Source: Burkholderiales bacterium (GTDB taxonomy: Bacteria; Pseudomonadota; Gammaproteobacteria; Burkholderiales; Burkholderiaceae_C). From it: DNA of 64,000 bases. The position numbers and the translations under genes were made by a program. The stretch's first letter is position 1. Each line of letters begins with the position of its first letter. Location of the stretch: NCBI GenBank assembly GCA_016702555.1, contig JADJDV010000005.1, positions 248,001-312,000 on the forward strand, written 5' to 3'. A model generated the notes under the pieces. That model was not told the origin of the DNA, searched no databases, and saw only the letters and a list, made by a program, of their open reading frames with translations. This document shows positions 44,623-53,256 of this stretch, in pieces.

Positions 44623-45762
44623 ATGACTGCCATGCCGCTGCAACTGCGCTCCCTGATCCGCCCCGACGGGCAACTGGAACTTTCGCTGGTCGAAATGCCG
44701 CAACCCGAGCCCGCCACACCCGATGAGGTGGTGCTGCGCGTCGAGGCCGCGCCCATCAATCCCTCCGATCTGGGCAACCTGCTGGCCGGCGCCAAGCTGC
44801 AAGAAGCGCGGCTGTCGGGCAGCGCCGAACGCCCGGTGCTCACCGCGCCGCTGCCGCCCGCCGCCCTGGCCGCGGCCCAGCGCCGGCTGGGCACCTCGAT
44901 GCCGGTGGGCAACGAAGGCGCCGGCACGGTGGTCGCCGCCGGCGCCTCGCCCGCCGCGCAGGCGCTGTTGGGGCGCCGCGTGGCGGCCCTGGCCGGCGGC
45001 GGCATGTACGGCGAATACCAGAGCGTGCCCGCTGCCCAGTGCCTGCTGCTGCCGGAAGGCGCCAGCGCGGCCGAGGGCGCCTCGTGCTTCGTCAACCCGC
45101 TCACCGCCCTGGGCATGATCGAAACCATGCACAAGGACGGCCACCAATCACTGCTGCACACGGTGGGCGCATCCAACCTGGGACAGATGCTGAACCGCAT
45201 CTGCCTGAAGGACGGCATCCCGCTCATCAACCTGGTGCGTCGGCCTGAGCAAGCCGCGCTGCTGCGCGGCCAGGGCGCGCAGCAGGTGATCGACACCAGC
45301 ACGCCCGACTTCGTGGCGCAAATGACCGACGCCCTGGCCACCATCGGCACGCGCCTGGCTTTCGATGCCACCGGCGGCGGCCCGCTGATCGGCCAGGTGC
45401 TGGCCGCCATGGAAGCCGCACTGCTGCGCCGCCCCGGCACCGTCTACAACCGCTACGGCAGCGGGGTGCACAAGCAGGCGTACGTGTACGGCTTTCTGCA
45501 GCGCGGCCCCATCGAACTGCCGCCGGGCTTCGGTTTTGCCTTCAGCCTGTCGGGCTGGCTGCTGTTTCCCTTCATGCAGCAACTGGCGCCCGAGCGGCTG
45601 GCCGCCCTCAAGCAACGCGTGGCCGACGAACTGACCACCACCTTCGCCAGCCACTACGAGCGTGAGATCTCCTTGCACGACCTGCTGAATCCCGAAGCCC
45701 TGCTCACCAGCGGGCGCCTGGGCACTGGCCAGAAGACCTTGCTGCGGTTGGCCGCCGGCTGA
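44623..45762 (+). CDS. zinc-binding-type (quinone-oxidoreductase-like) medium-chain dehydrogenase
   Basis: 379 residues. GroES-like N-terminal domain (EAAPINPSDLGNLLAGAK, VGNEGAGTVVAAG), then a Rossmann domain with LLHTVGASNLGQML and NLVRRPEQAALL. The Cys/His ligands of zinc-dependent members are not evident, so it resembles NADPH:quinone or enoyl reductases. ATG 44623 directly follows the Nudix gene; the acyl-CoA ligase follows after 34 bp. Likely one operon linked to acyl-CoA or aromatic metabolism (inference). Confidence 0.82.
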   Translation: MTAMPLQLRSLIRPDGQLELSLVEMPQPEPATPDEVVLRVEAAPINPSDLGNLLAGAKLQEARLSGSAERPVLTAPLPPAALAAAQRRLGTSMPVGNEGAGTVVAAGASPAAQALLGRRVAALAGGGMYGEYQSVPAAQCLLLPEGASAAEGASCFVNPLTALGMIETMHKDGHQSLLHTVGASNLGQMLNRICLKDGIPLINLVRRPEQAALLRGQGAQQVIDTSTPDFVAQMTDALATIGTRLAFDATGGGPLIGQVLAAMEAALLRRPGTVYNRYGSGVHKQAYVYGFLQRGPIELPPGFGFAFSLSGWLLFPFMQQLAPERLAALKQRVADELTTTFASHYEREISLHDLLNPEALLTSGRLGTGQKTLLRLAAG

Positions 45763-45796
45763 GCCACACGCACCGAAAGGAACCAGGAGACCTGAC

Positions 45797-47350
45797 ATGA
45801 ACCCCGCCATCCGCCGCCAGACCGTGGGCGACATCCTGCGCCGCACCGCCCAGCGCCTGCCGGGCAAGCTGGCCGTTGCGTGTGGCGACACGCGCTGGAC
45901 CTATGCCGAATTCGACGCCCTGGTCACCCGCCTGGCCGCCGGCCTGGCGCAGCGCGGCATCGCCCACGGCGACCGCGTGGCGGTGCTGGCGCGCAACTCG
46001 CACGGCTTTGCCGCCATGCGCTTCGCGCTGGCGCGGCTGGGCGCGGTGCTGGTGCCAATCAACTTCATGCTGAAGGCGGATGAGGTGGCCTATATCCTGC
46101 GCCACGCCGGTGCCAGAACCCTGGCCACCGATTCGGGCCTGGCCGAGCTGGCGCGCGCGGCGGCCGCACTCGACACAAGAGTGAAGGACTTCATCTGGCT
46201 GCCCAGCGAAGACCCGAGCGAGCCCGCCGAAGGCATGGCCAGCTTTCACGAGCTGGCCGCCTGCACGGCGCCACCGCCCGATACCTCGCTGCAAAGCAAC
46301 GACCTGCTGCAAATCGTCTACACCAGCGGCACCGAGTCGAGCCCGAAGGGCGCCATGCTGACGCACGACGCCGTGCTGTGGCAGTACGTCAGCTGCTGCA
46401 TCAACGCCGAGGTCGCTGAAAAAGATGTAGCACTTCACGCGCTTCCGCTCTACCACTGCGCGCAGTTGGACGTGTTTTTTGGCCCGGCGATCTACATCGG
46501 TTCCACCAACTTCATCACCGCCAAACCCACGCCCGACAATCTGCTGCCCATGATGGCCGCCCACGGCATCACCAGCTTTTTCGCCCCGCCGACGGTGTGG
46601 ATCGCGCTGCTGCGCTCGCCGTTGTTCGACCAGACCGATTTGTCCAGGCTGGCCAAGGGCTACTACGGCGCCTCGATCATGCCGGTGGAAGTGATGAAAG
46701 AGATCGCGCGCCGCCTGCCCCGGGTGCGGCTGTGGAACCTGTACGGCCAGACCGAAATCGCCCCGCTGGCCACCATGCTCGGCCCCGACGACCAGTTGCG
46801 CAAACCCGGCTCGGCCGGCCGAGCGGTCATCAATGTGGAAACGCGTGTCGTCAACGACGACATGCAGGACGTGGCCGTGGGCGAAGTCGGCGAGATCGTG
46901 CACCGCTCCCCGCACCTGATGCTGGGCTACTTCCACGACCCCGAGCGCACGGCGGCGGCCTTCAGCGGCGACTGGTTTCACTCGGGCGATCTGGGCACCA
47001 TCGACGACGAGGGCTACATCAGCGTGGTCGACCGCAAGAAGGACATGATCAAGTCCGGCGGCGAAAACGTCGCCAGCCGCGAGGTCGAGGAAATGATCTA
47101 CCGCCTGCCGCAGGTGAGCGAAGTCGCCGTCATCGGCCTGCCCGATCCGAAGTGGGTGGAGGCGGTGACGGCGGTGATCGTGGTCAAGCCAGGGCAGGAC
47201 CTGACGGAGCAGCAGGTCATCGAGCACTGCAGCACGCACATGGCGCATTTCAAGGCGCCCAAGCGCGTGGTCTTCACCGACGCGCTGCCCAAGAACCCCA
47301 GCGGCAAGCTGTTGAAGCGGGAGTTGCGCCAGACCGTCGCGGTCGATTGA
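45797..47350 (+). CDS. AMP-binding acyl-CoA synthetase
   Basis: 517 residues. Adenylation motifs: VYTSGTESSPKGAMLTHDAV (P-loop), LYGQTEIAPLATML, GDLGTIDDEGYISVVDRKKD and a C-terminal NPSGKLLKREL with the catalytic Lys. Fatty-acyl or similar carboxylic acid activation; exact substrate unknown. A good ribosome site AGGAGA precedes ATG 45797. Co-oriented with the Nudix and dehydrogenase genes. Confidence 0.92.
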   Translation: MNPAIRRQTVGDILRRTAQRLPGKLAVACGDTRWTYAEFDALVTRLAAGLAQRGIAHGDRVAVLARNSHGFAAMRFALARLGAVLVPINFMLKADEVAYILRHAGARTLATDSGLAELARAAAALDTRVKDFIWLPSEDPSEPAEGMASFHELAACTAPPPDTSLQSNDLLQIVYTSGTESSPKGAMLTHDAVLWQYVSCCINAEVAEKDVALHALPLYHCAQLDVFFGPAIYIGSTNFITAKPTPDNLLPMMAAHGITSFFAPPTVWIALLRSPLFDQTDLSRLAKGYYGASIMPVEVMKEIARRLPRVRLWNLYGQTEIAPLATMLGPDDQLRKPGSAGRAVINVETRVVNDDMQDVAVGEVGEIVHRSPHLMLGYFHDPERTAAAFSGDWFHSGDLGTIDDEGYISVVDRKKDMIKSGGENVASREVEEMIYRLPQVSEVAVIGLPDPKWVEAVTAVIVVKPGQDLTEQQVIEHCSTHMAHFKAPKRVVFTDALPKNPSGKLLKRELRQTVAVD

Positions 47351-47369
47351 AGCTCGACGGCGCGGCGCC

Positions 47370-48344
47370 TCAATGCGCCGTCGCCCGTGCCGCGCCGCTG
47401 CGCAGCTTGCTGATCAGCGTGACCACCGCCACGACGACGGCACCGGTCACGATGCCGACGACGGCGTTGCCCAGCAGCTCCACCAGCCATCCGGCGCCAC
47501 CGGTGGCGGCGCGCCATTCCTGGATCAGGTGGTGCAGCGGCGCGATGCCGTGCGCGATGATGCCGCCGCCCACCAGGAACATCGCCGCCGTGCCGGCCAC
47601 CGACAGGAACTTCATCAGCCAGGGCGCCAGCCACAGGATGCCGCGGCCCAGCGATTGCGCGGCGTGGCTGGCCTTCTGGCTCAGCCACAGGCCCAGGTCG
47701 TCCAGCTTGACGATGCCGCCGACCAGGCCGTAGACGCCCACGGTCATGAGCAGGGCGATGCCAACCAGCACCGCCAGCTGGGTCCAGAAGTCCTGGCCGG
47801 CCACGGTGCCCAGGGTGATGGCGATGATCTCGGCCGACAGGATGAAATCGGTGCGCACGGCGCCCTTGATCTTGTCCTTTTCCATCTGCGCCAGGTTGAC
47901 GTCGGGGTTGGTCAGCGCGGCCTCCAGTTCGGCCTGCGCGGGGTTTTCCTGCTTGCCGTGCAGCAAGCGGTGCGCCACTTTCTCGAAGCCTTCGAAGGCC
48001 AGGAAGGCGCCGCCCACCATCAGCAGCGGCGTCACCGCCCAGGGCGCGAAGGCGCTGATGGCCAGCGCCGCCGGCACCAGGATGGCCTTGTTGACAAGCG
48101 AGCCCTTGGCCACCGCCCACACCACCGGCAGTTCGCGCTGGGCCGACACGCCGGTCACCTGCTGCGCGTTCAGCGCCAGGTCGTCGCCCAGCACGCCGGC
48201 GGTCTTCTGCGCCGACAGCTTGGTCAGCACCGCCACGTCGTCGGCCACCGCCGCGCTCTTGCGCGCCGCCATCTTGGACATCAGGGCAATGTCGTCGAGC
48301 ACGGTGGCGATGTCGTCAAGCAGGGCGAGCAGGCTGGTGGCCAC
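47370..48344 (-). CDS. DUF808 (YedI-like) membrane protein
   Basis: 324 residues starting at GTG 48344 (reads ATSLLALLDDIATVLDDIALM). The N-terminal amphipathic part with VAVLTKLSAQKTAGVLGDDLALN, then KGSLVNKAILVPAALAISAF and several long hydrophobic helices, is the DUF808/YedI pattern. Function unknown; sometimes called a putative inner-membrane transporter. AGGA nine bases before the start. It converges with the acyl-CoA ligase gene. Confidence 0.9.
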   Translation of the reverse strand: MATSLLALLDDIATVLDDIALMSKMAARKSAAVADDVAVLTKLSAQKTAGVLGDDLALNAQQVTGVSAQRELPVVWAVAKGSLVNKAILVPAALAISAFAPWAVTPLLMVGGAFLAFEGFEKVAHRLLHGKQENPAQAELEAALTNPDVNLAQMEKDKIKGAVRTDFILSAEIIAITLGTVAGQDFWTQLAVLVGIALLMTVGVYGLVGGIVKLDDLGLWLSQKASHAAQSLGRGILWLAPWLMKFLSVAGTAAMFLVGGGIIAHGIAPLHHLIQEWRAATGGAGWLVELLGNAVVGIVTGAVVVAVVTLISKLRSGAARATAH

Positions 48345-48368
48345 GATGAAAATCCTGTGGTGTTGGGT

Positions 48369-49210
48369 CTAGATAACGTCTTCGGTCACTGGCACCTGCG
48401 TAGCCTGCGCGGCCAAGGCCTGAACCCGCCGCACCCAGGCGCTGATCGCGTCCGGGTCGTTGACGGCCCGCAGCGCATCGAACGCCTGCTGCGCCTCGGG
48501 ATAGGCCACGCGCAGGTAGTTCAGCCATTGCTTGAGCCGTCCGGCCCGATGGCGCCGCTCCACGCGCGTGCACACGTCGGCCCAGAAATCGGCCAGCAGC
48601 GGCACGACGCGGCGCCATGGTAAGGCGGCCACCGCCGCGTCGCTGTAGGACGTCGTCGGCTCCACGGCGCCCGCGCCGGCCTGCCGGATGGCCCGCGCCA
48701 GGCCAGGTCGGCGCACCATGCCGCGCCCCAGCATCAAGGCGTCGCAGCCGGTCACCTCGCGGCAGCGCGCGGCGTCGGCCACGCTCCAGATCTCGCCGTT
48801 GGCGATCACCGGCAAGCGCACCTGCTGGCGCACCTGCGCCACCGATTCCCAGTAGGCCGGCGGCCGGTAACCGTGCGCCTTGGTGCGCGCGTGCACGGCC
48901 AGCTCGCTGGCGCCGGCGCTGTCGATCGCGTGCGCGCAATCGAGCAGGCGCGCGTCGTCGTCGTAGCCCAGACGCATCTTGGCCGACACGTCGATGTGCG
49001 CCGGCACCGCGCGGCGCACGGCGGCCACGATGGCGTGGATCAACTCCGGCTCATCCAGCAGCACAGCGCCGCCACGGTGCCGATTGACGGTCTTGGCCGG
49101 GCAGCCGAAGTTCAGATCGATGCCGGCCGGCGCCAGTTCGGCCAACCGCGCCGCGTTCTCGGCCATGCACGCGGGGTCGCTGCCCAGCAGCTGTGGTCGC
49201 ACCGACAGAG
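48369..49210 (-). pseudogene. dusC: tRNA-dihydrouridine synthase C, 5' end removed by an IS element
   Basis: FMN enzyme reducing U16 in tRNA. The frame carries RPQLLGSDPACMAENAARLA, the catalytic Cys in IDLNFGCPAKTVNRHRGGA, VSAKMRLGYDD, VHARTKAHGYRPPAYW and VIANGEIW, and ends with the usual C-terminus. The N-terminal part of the TIM barrel, about 65 residues beginning with the LAPMEG motif, is missing. The frame stops being dusC at about 49210, where the left inverted repeat of the IS256-family element begins. The GTG at 49202 could still start translation but would give an incomplete barrel. The missing 5' piece is not found on the other side of the element. Confidence 0.85.
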
Positions 49211-49212
49211 CC

Positions 49213-50650
49213 TATCATTAATTTTGTGTGCGAGGCATACCATGACCCACAGGAGCATGTATGCCAAGCAAGAAGAAGCTGCCGGCGCAGTTGCCGGCAA
49301 TCCCCGCTGAGCTGATTGATCAGTTCGTCACTGGCCCCATGAGCGCCGAGGCCGTGCAATCAGCCTCCATGGCCTTCAAGAAGGCCCTCATCGAACGCGC
49401 GCTGGGCGCGGAGATGTCCCACCACCTGGGCTACCCGCCAGGAGCGGCCAAGCCGAGGAGTCGATCAACCACCGCAATGGGCGCAGCGGCAAGACCGTGC
49501 TGACCGAGGACGGCCCGCTGCGCATCGAGGTGCCTCGAGACCGAGCGGGCTCCTTCGAGCCAGTACTCATTCCCAAACACGAGCGACGTTTCACGGGCTT
49601 CGACGACAAGATCGTGGCCATGTACGCACGCGGCATGACCATGCGCGAGATCCAGGGCTTTGTGTTGGAGCAATACGGCACCGAAGTCTCACCGGAGTTC
49701 ATCAGCTCGGTCACCGACGCCGTCATGGTCGAAGTCACCGCCTGGCAGAGCCGGCCGCTGGAGGCGATGTATCCGGTGATCTTCTTCGACGCGCTGCGCG
49801 TGAAGATCAAGGGGAGGATGCGGTGGTGCGCAACAAGGCCATTTACCTGGCCCTGGGCGTGCTGCCCGATGGCACGCGCGACATCCTGGGTCTGTGGATC
49901 GAGGGCACTGAAGGGGCGAAGTTCTGGATGAGGGGTGTTCAACGACCTGAAGACCCGGGGGGGTCAATGACATCCTGATTGCCGTCACCGATGGCCTCAA
50001 GGGCATGCCTGAAGCACTGGCTGCGGTGTACCCGGCCACCACACTGCAGACCTGCATCGTGCACCTGATTCGCAACTCGCTGGATTACGCAAGCTGGAAA
50101 GACCGAAAGCTGCTGGCCGCGCCATCCGGCCGATCTACACGGCGGCAAGCGCCGAAGCGGCGGAGGCCGAACTTCAGGCCTTCGCACAGAGCCCGTGGGG
50201 CGCCAGGTTCCCCACCGTGGTGGCAGCCTGGCGCCGGGCATGGGATCGGGTGATTCCCTTCTTTGCCTTCCCGCCAGCGGTGCGCAAGGTGATCTACACC
50301 ACCAACGCGATCGAGAGCATCAACGCGCGCTTGCGCAAGATCATCAAGACGCGGGGGCACTTCCCGAGCGACGATGCGGCAACCAAGCTGATCTGGCTGG
50401 CGCTGCGCAACATCACGGCCGATTGGGGCCGCGCGGCGCACGACTGGAAGGCGGCGATGAACCAGTTCGCGATACTGTACGAGGATCGTTTCACCCAGCC
50501 CGCGCACGGCATCTCAAAATGACAGGGGGTTGAACCATGAATTCATGGCTCAACCAGGGGCGCCTCCGGCGGCCTGACAGGGGCCTGAAATTCGAAAGAA
50601 TCAGATAACAGACAATTCAGAAAAACGCCTCACACACAGAATTTCTGACA
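49213..50650 (+). mobile_element. IS256-family insertion sequence (decayed)
   Basis: About 1.44 kb, the normal size. The ends form an imperfect 24-bp inverted repeat (49213-49236 and 50627-50650; 5 mismatches), with shared core AATTyTGTGTGyGAGGC. The transposase between them is broken by several frameshifts. After the transposase stop lies a near-perfect palindrome GTTGAACCATGAATTCATGG...CAAC at 50529-50554, possibly a subterminal hairpin. The bases flanking the two ends (…acagagcc left, ctcccatt… right) show no 8-9 bp target duplication, so one or both flanks have been rearranged since insertion. Confidence 0.8.
49261..50522 (+). pseudogene. IS256-family transposase, multiple frameshifts
   Basis: Reading through about five frame changes (near 49450, 49814, 49930, 49960 and 50120) gives a full-length mutator-type transposase of roughly 420 residues starting MPSKKKLPAQLPAIPAELID. 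The DDE residues can be placed in VIFFDALRVKIKG, IAVTDGLKGMPEAL and TNAIESINARLRK. The shifts lie in G- or C-rich short runs, e.g. an extra G in CCCGGGGGGGTC near 49960. The element is therefore inactive unless the indels are sequencing errors. Confidence 0.85.
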
Positions 50651-51415
50651 CTCCCATTCAGACCGTCCTTCACCCAAAGCGCTTTCCCACTTCGCTATTT
50701 CACGCCGCTCATTTGATGCAATCATGTTTTTTCCATTAGTCTGAATTGCAGCACCCCCGATGTAATGGGCATGAATTATGATCCCACTGGCATCCTGACT
50801 AGCCTCTTTAAGCAAAATTCTTGACTCCGTCGAAATCCTTGGAATTTTAACGATCGACTCAATCAATTCATGTTCAAACTGGGCATCGCCAACATTAGAA
50901 AAAAAAAGCGGATGCTCATTTACCTTGAGTTGCAAATGCCTGTAAAATTTATCCTTGAATTCGCTATGACTGTCGTAGCCTTCATAAATCCCCTGAGTTC
51001 GGCATGATTCTTTAAATGTCTTGAGGCGTTGTATTTGGTCAAGATCAACCATTTCCATTGCAACGGGTTGGCTAGAGAAATAGAGCATCGCAGGCTTACC
51101 CTGACCAATATGTTTTTCGATTTCCTCCACTGTACCGCTTAAGTGGTCCTCCGTGGGCGTTCCGATGCGCGTCCAAAAAATGCCGACGAGTAAATCGCAC
51201 TTTGACAATACCTGCTTGTTGATAATCGCTTGCGCAGGAAGCCCCATTTCTGGCGAGGAGTGAGTTTCCCATCCAATAGGAAGGAGTACAATTTTTCTAG
51301 AACTAGAATTGACAGCATTCCACTCGTAGACTACGTCTCTGGCGATAGCTCGCTCGGAAGCCACGTCCCCGGGAGATGCAATCATTACGTTAAAGGTTGT
51401 TGCAAGGTAACTCAT
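50630..51415 (-). pseudogene. DUF4062-domain protein, 3' end truncated by the IS256-family element
   Basis: 261 codons from ATG 51415. The N-terminal DUF4062 domain is complete: FNVMIASPGDVASERAIARDV, SKCDLLVGIFWTRIGTPT, SGTVEEIEKHIGQGKPAMLYF. A C-terminal segment IIHAHYIGGAAIQTNGKNMI...KWESALGE begins a second conserved region that should go on for tens of residues, but the last codons (SEWECQKFCV, stop 50630) are read from the IS terminal repeat. Base composition is visibly more AT-rich than the neighbours, suggesting transfer. DUF4062 occurs in proteins linked to signalling and phage defence in some bacteria; no specific role can be claimed here. Confidence 0.75.
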
Positions 51416-51459
51416 ATATCAAGAATAGCGAAAGCATTGGATAAAATTCCGCGCCGGCT

Positions 51460-51675
51460 TCAGGTCCCTTGAGGCACCGCCACTAGCTTAACGCCCAACG
51501 CCTGAAGCACCCGCGAAATCGTCTCATAGCGCGGCGACGCGCCATCCCTCAGCGCCTTGGCCAAGGCGGCCGGGTCGTTTTCTTCCATCACCACGGTCAG
51601 GTACTCGGCCACCGCCGCTTCGTCGGGCAGCCATTCGGCCATGTGGAATTCGGGCAGATCTGCAATCCTGGTCAT
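51460..51675 (-). CDS. addiction-module antidote-like protein lacking the helix-turn-helix
   Basis: 71 residues (MTRIADLPEFHMAEWLPDEA...). The start (FHMAEWLPDEAAVAEYLTVVMEENDPAALAKAL) and the end (RDGASPRYETISRVLQALGVKLVAV) match the two ends of HigA-like "putative addiction module antidote" proteins, which are usually 95-100 residues. The HTH stretch that normally lies between the two (…GDIARAKGMSQ...LYKAL) is missing, as if by recombination between two KAL-coding segments. A good ribosome site (GGAGAG) remains. No companion toxin gene is visible next to it. Confidence 0.65.
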   Translation of the reverse strand: MTRIADLPEFHMAEWLPDEAAVAEYLTVVMEENDPAALAKALRDGASPRYETISRVLQALGVKLVAVPQGT

Positions 51676-51949
51676 GTTGGCTCTCCATCCAATGGCGCGG
51701 CCGGGTTATGTGTTTTGAACCCGTCGGCAGTTGCTCAGATTCAACCCGCCATTTTGTCCAACCGATCCAGCACCGCCAGCGCCGCCGCACGATCGGCCTG
51801 TGCGGCCAGCGCGCGGAAGCGCGTCTCAGCATCAAAGGCTGCGATGGCCTGGGTGCTCATTTCCTCGATGAGCTTGTTCATGGACAGACCACGGCTTTGG
51901 GCCACCTGTTTCAGGCGCGCGGCGGTCTGGTCGGGCAAACGAATGGTTA

Positions 51950-53083
51950 TTGATCCGAAATCAAACCACTTGAACAAATAAATCAAGCCGCATATTTGAC
52001 CGATTCCTTCTGGAAGAACTGCTTGACCTTGGCGGGCGATTTCTGCAGGTGCCGCAGGTGCCCGATGGCCGCTTGCTTGAGTTGACCCTTGCGCCGATTG
52101 GGCGCCTGGCTCGTGACGGCGGCCTTCAGGTTCGCGTTGAGCATCTCGTCGGGGTTCAGCTCCGGGCTGTAGCTGGGCAGGTAGAACACTTCGATGTGCT
52201 CCTTGTTCTCCTGTAGCCACGCCTTGACCAGCTTGGCGTGATGAACCTTCAGGTTGTCCAGCACAAGGAATACTTTGCCGGTGTTTGCCTTCTTGGCTTC
52301 CTGCACCAGTCGCTTCATGAAGTCGATCAGGATGGCCGCGTTCATCGCCCCCTCAAACACCTTGAAGCGAACCTTGCCCCGGTTGGTGACGCTGGAGATG
52401 ATGGATAGGCCCTCACGGCGCTGGTTGACGCGAATCTCCGGTGTCTGGCCCATGGGGGCGTAAGAGCGCCCGCGCACATCGTCCGAGCGCAGACCCGTCT
52501 CATCGGCCCAGTGAATTTCTGCACCTTCAGCCTTGGCTCTGTGCTCGATGGCCGGGTACTGCTCATCGAGCCAGCGCTGTACGGCAGCAGGTTGTTGTTC
52601 GTAGGCACGCTGGATGGGCTTTTGCGGCGTGAAACCCCAGCGGCGCAGGTACAGGCCCACGCCTTGCGGAGTCAGACGCACGCCGCAGCGCTGCTCAATC
52701 AGCAGCAGCACCGCCTGGCGTGTCCACAACGCAAAGTCCATCTTGAGCTGATCGGGCGTGTGGTCGATGACCAGACGACGGATGTCGCGCTCTTGCTCTT
52801 CGCTCAGGGCACGCAGCACGCCCACGGGTCGCCCGCAGGGCTTGTCCACCAGCGCCTTGGCGCCGCCTTGGTCATAGCGCTTGCAGATGTCGAACACGCC
52901 GGTGCGCGACAGGCCCAGATCGGCGGCGATGGCTTCATACGTCCAGCCCGCGCGGCGCAGCTTGATGACCTGCCGGCGCCGCTCCTGGCGCGCTTCAGGG
53001 GTGAGTTTCCTCATGTCGATCATTTCCATGAGGATTATCTGCGGGCACATTCAACAACTTCAAGAGGTTTGATTTCTATTCAA
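51950..53083 (-). mobile_element. IS630-family insertion sequence, apparently intact
   Basis: 1,134 bp bounded by TA on both sides (51948-51949 and 53084-53085), the target duplication characteristic of IS630/Tc1-mariner elements. The terminal inverted repeats start TTGA and match over about 25 bp with four mismatches; the best block is GAAATCAAACCacTTGAA against its inverted copy. It contains one complete transposase gene on the minus strand. It sits in codon 4 of the ribbon-helix-helix gene. Confidence 0.9.
51983..53029 (-). CDS. IS630-family transposase
   Basis: About 348 residues. The N-terminal HTH region (RRQVIKLRRAGWTYEAIAADLGLSR, then a winged-helix segment) is followed by the DDE domain: EIHWADETGLRSDD, FLVLDNLKVHHAKLV and YSPELNPDEMLNANLK. 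All catalytic residues are present, so it should be active. ATG 53029 is used; ATG 53050 is in frame and also lies inside the element. The stop at 51983 is close to the left end of the element. Confidence 0.92.
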   Translation of the reverse strand: MEMIDMRKLTPEARQERRRQVIKLRRAGWTYEAIAADLGLSRTGVFDICKRYDQGGAKALVDKPCGRPVGVLRALSEEQERDIRRLVIDHTPDQLKMDFALWTRQAVLLLIEQRCGVRLTPQGVGLYLRRWGFTPQKPIQRAYEQQPAAVQRWLDEQYPAIEHRAKAEGAEIHWADETGLRSDDVRGRSYAPMGQTPEIRVNQRREGLSIISSVTNRGKVRFKVFEGAMNAAILIDFMKRLVQEAKKANTGKVFLVLDNLKVHHAKLVKAWLQENKEHIEVFYLPSYSPELNPDEMLNANLKAAVTSQAPNRRKGQLKQAAIGHLRHLQKSPAKVKQFFQKESVKYAA

Positions 53084-53256
53084 TAAGCGACTCATGGCCA
53101 CATCTCCAAGCATTGCGCGGGGGTGAGCACGCGCACATGACAACTCAGCGTTTCGGGGCGCAGGTCCCGCACATTGTGGCGTACTCTCCGTGTAGTGAAC
53201 AATGCCACTAAAGACTCTCAAATTCATAGCTGCCTCCGCAGACAGGACGCCGACCC

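Larger units (their letters stand above)
51741..53095 (-). pseudogene. ribbon-helix-helix (CopG/HicB-like) antitoxin gene, split by an IS630-family element
   Basis: The remaining 3' part reads ITIRLPDQTAARLKQVAQSRG-LSMNKLIEEMSTQAI and ends at 51741. The 5' part is on the far side of the insertion: ATG 53095 (MSR) after a GGAG ribosome site. Joining the two flanks with a single TA gives MSRLTIRLPDQTAARLKQ in frame, a perfect RHH start. The gene is about 73 codons when rebuilt. RHH proteins of this kind are antitoxins that bind operator DNA; no partner toxin is seen downstream, only the HTH-less antidote gene. Confidence 0.82.

Noticed and set aside
50523..50630. Terminator formed by the palindrome at 50529-50554
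   Set aside because: Nearly perfect 26-bp palindrome but without a T-tract; it is better seen as part of the IS256-family element's end region.
51524..51835. Small toxin gene between the RHH and antidote genes
   Set aside because: The frame is a shifted reading of the two flanking genes and has no toxin-like motif.
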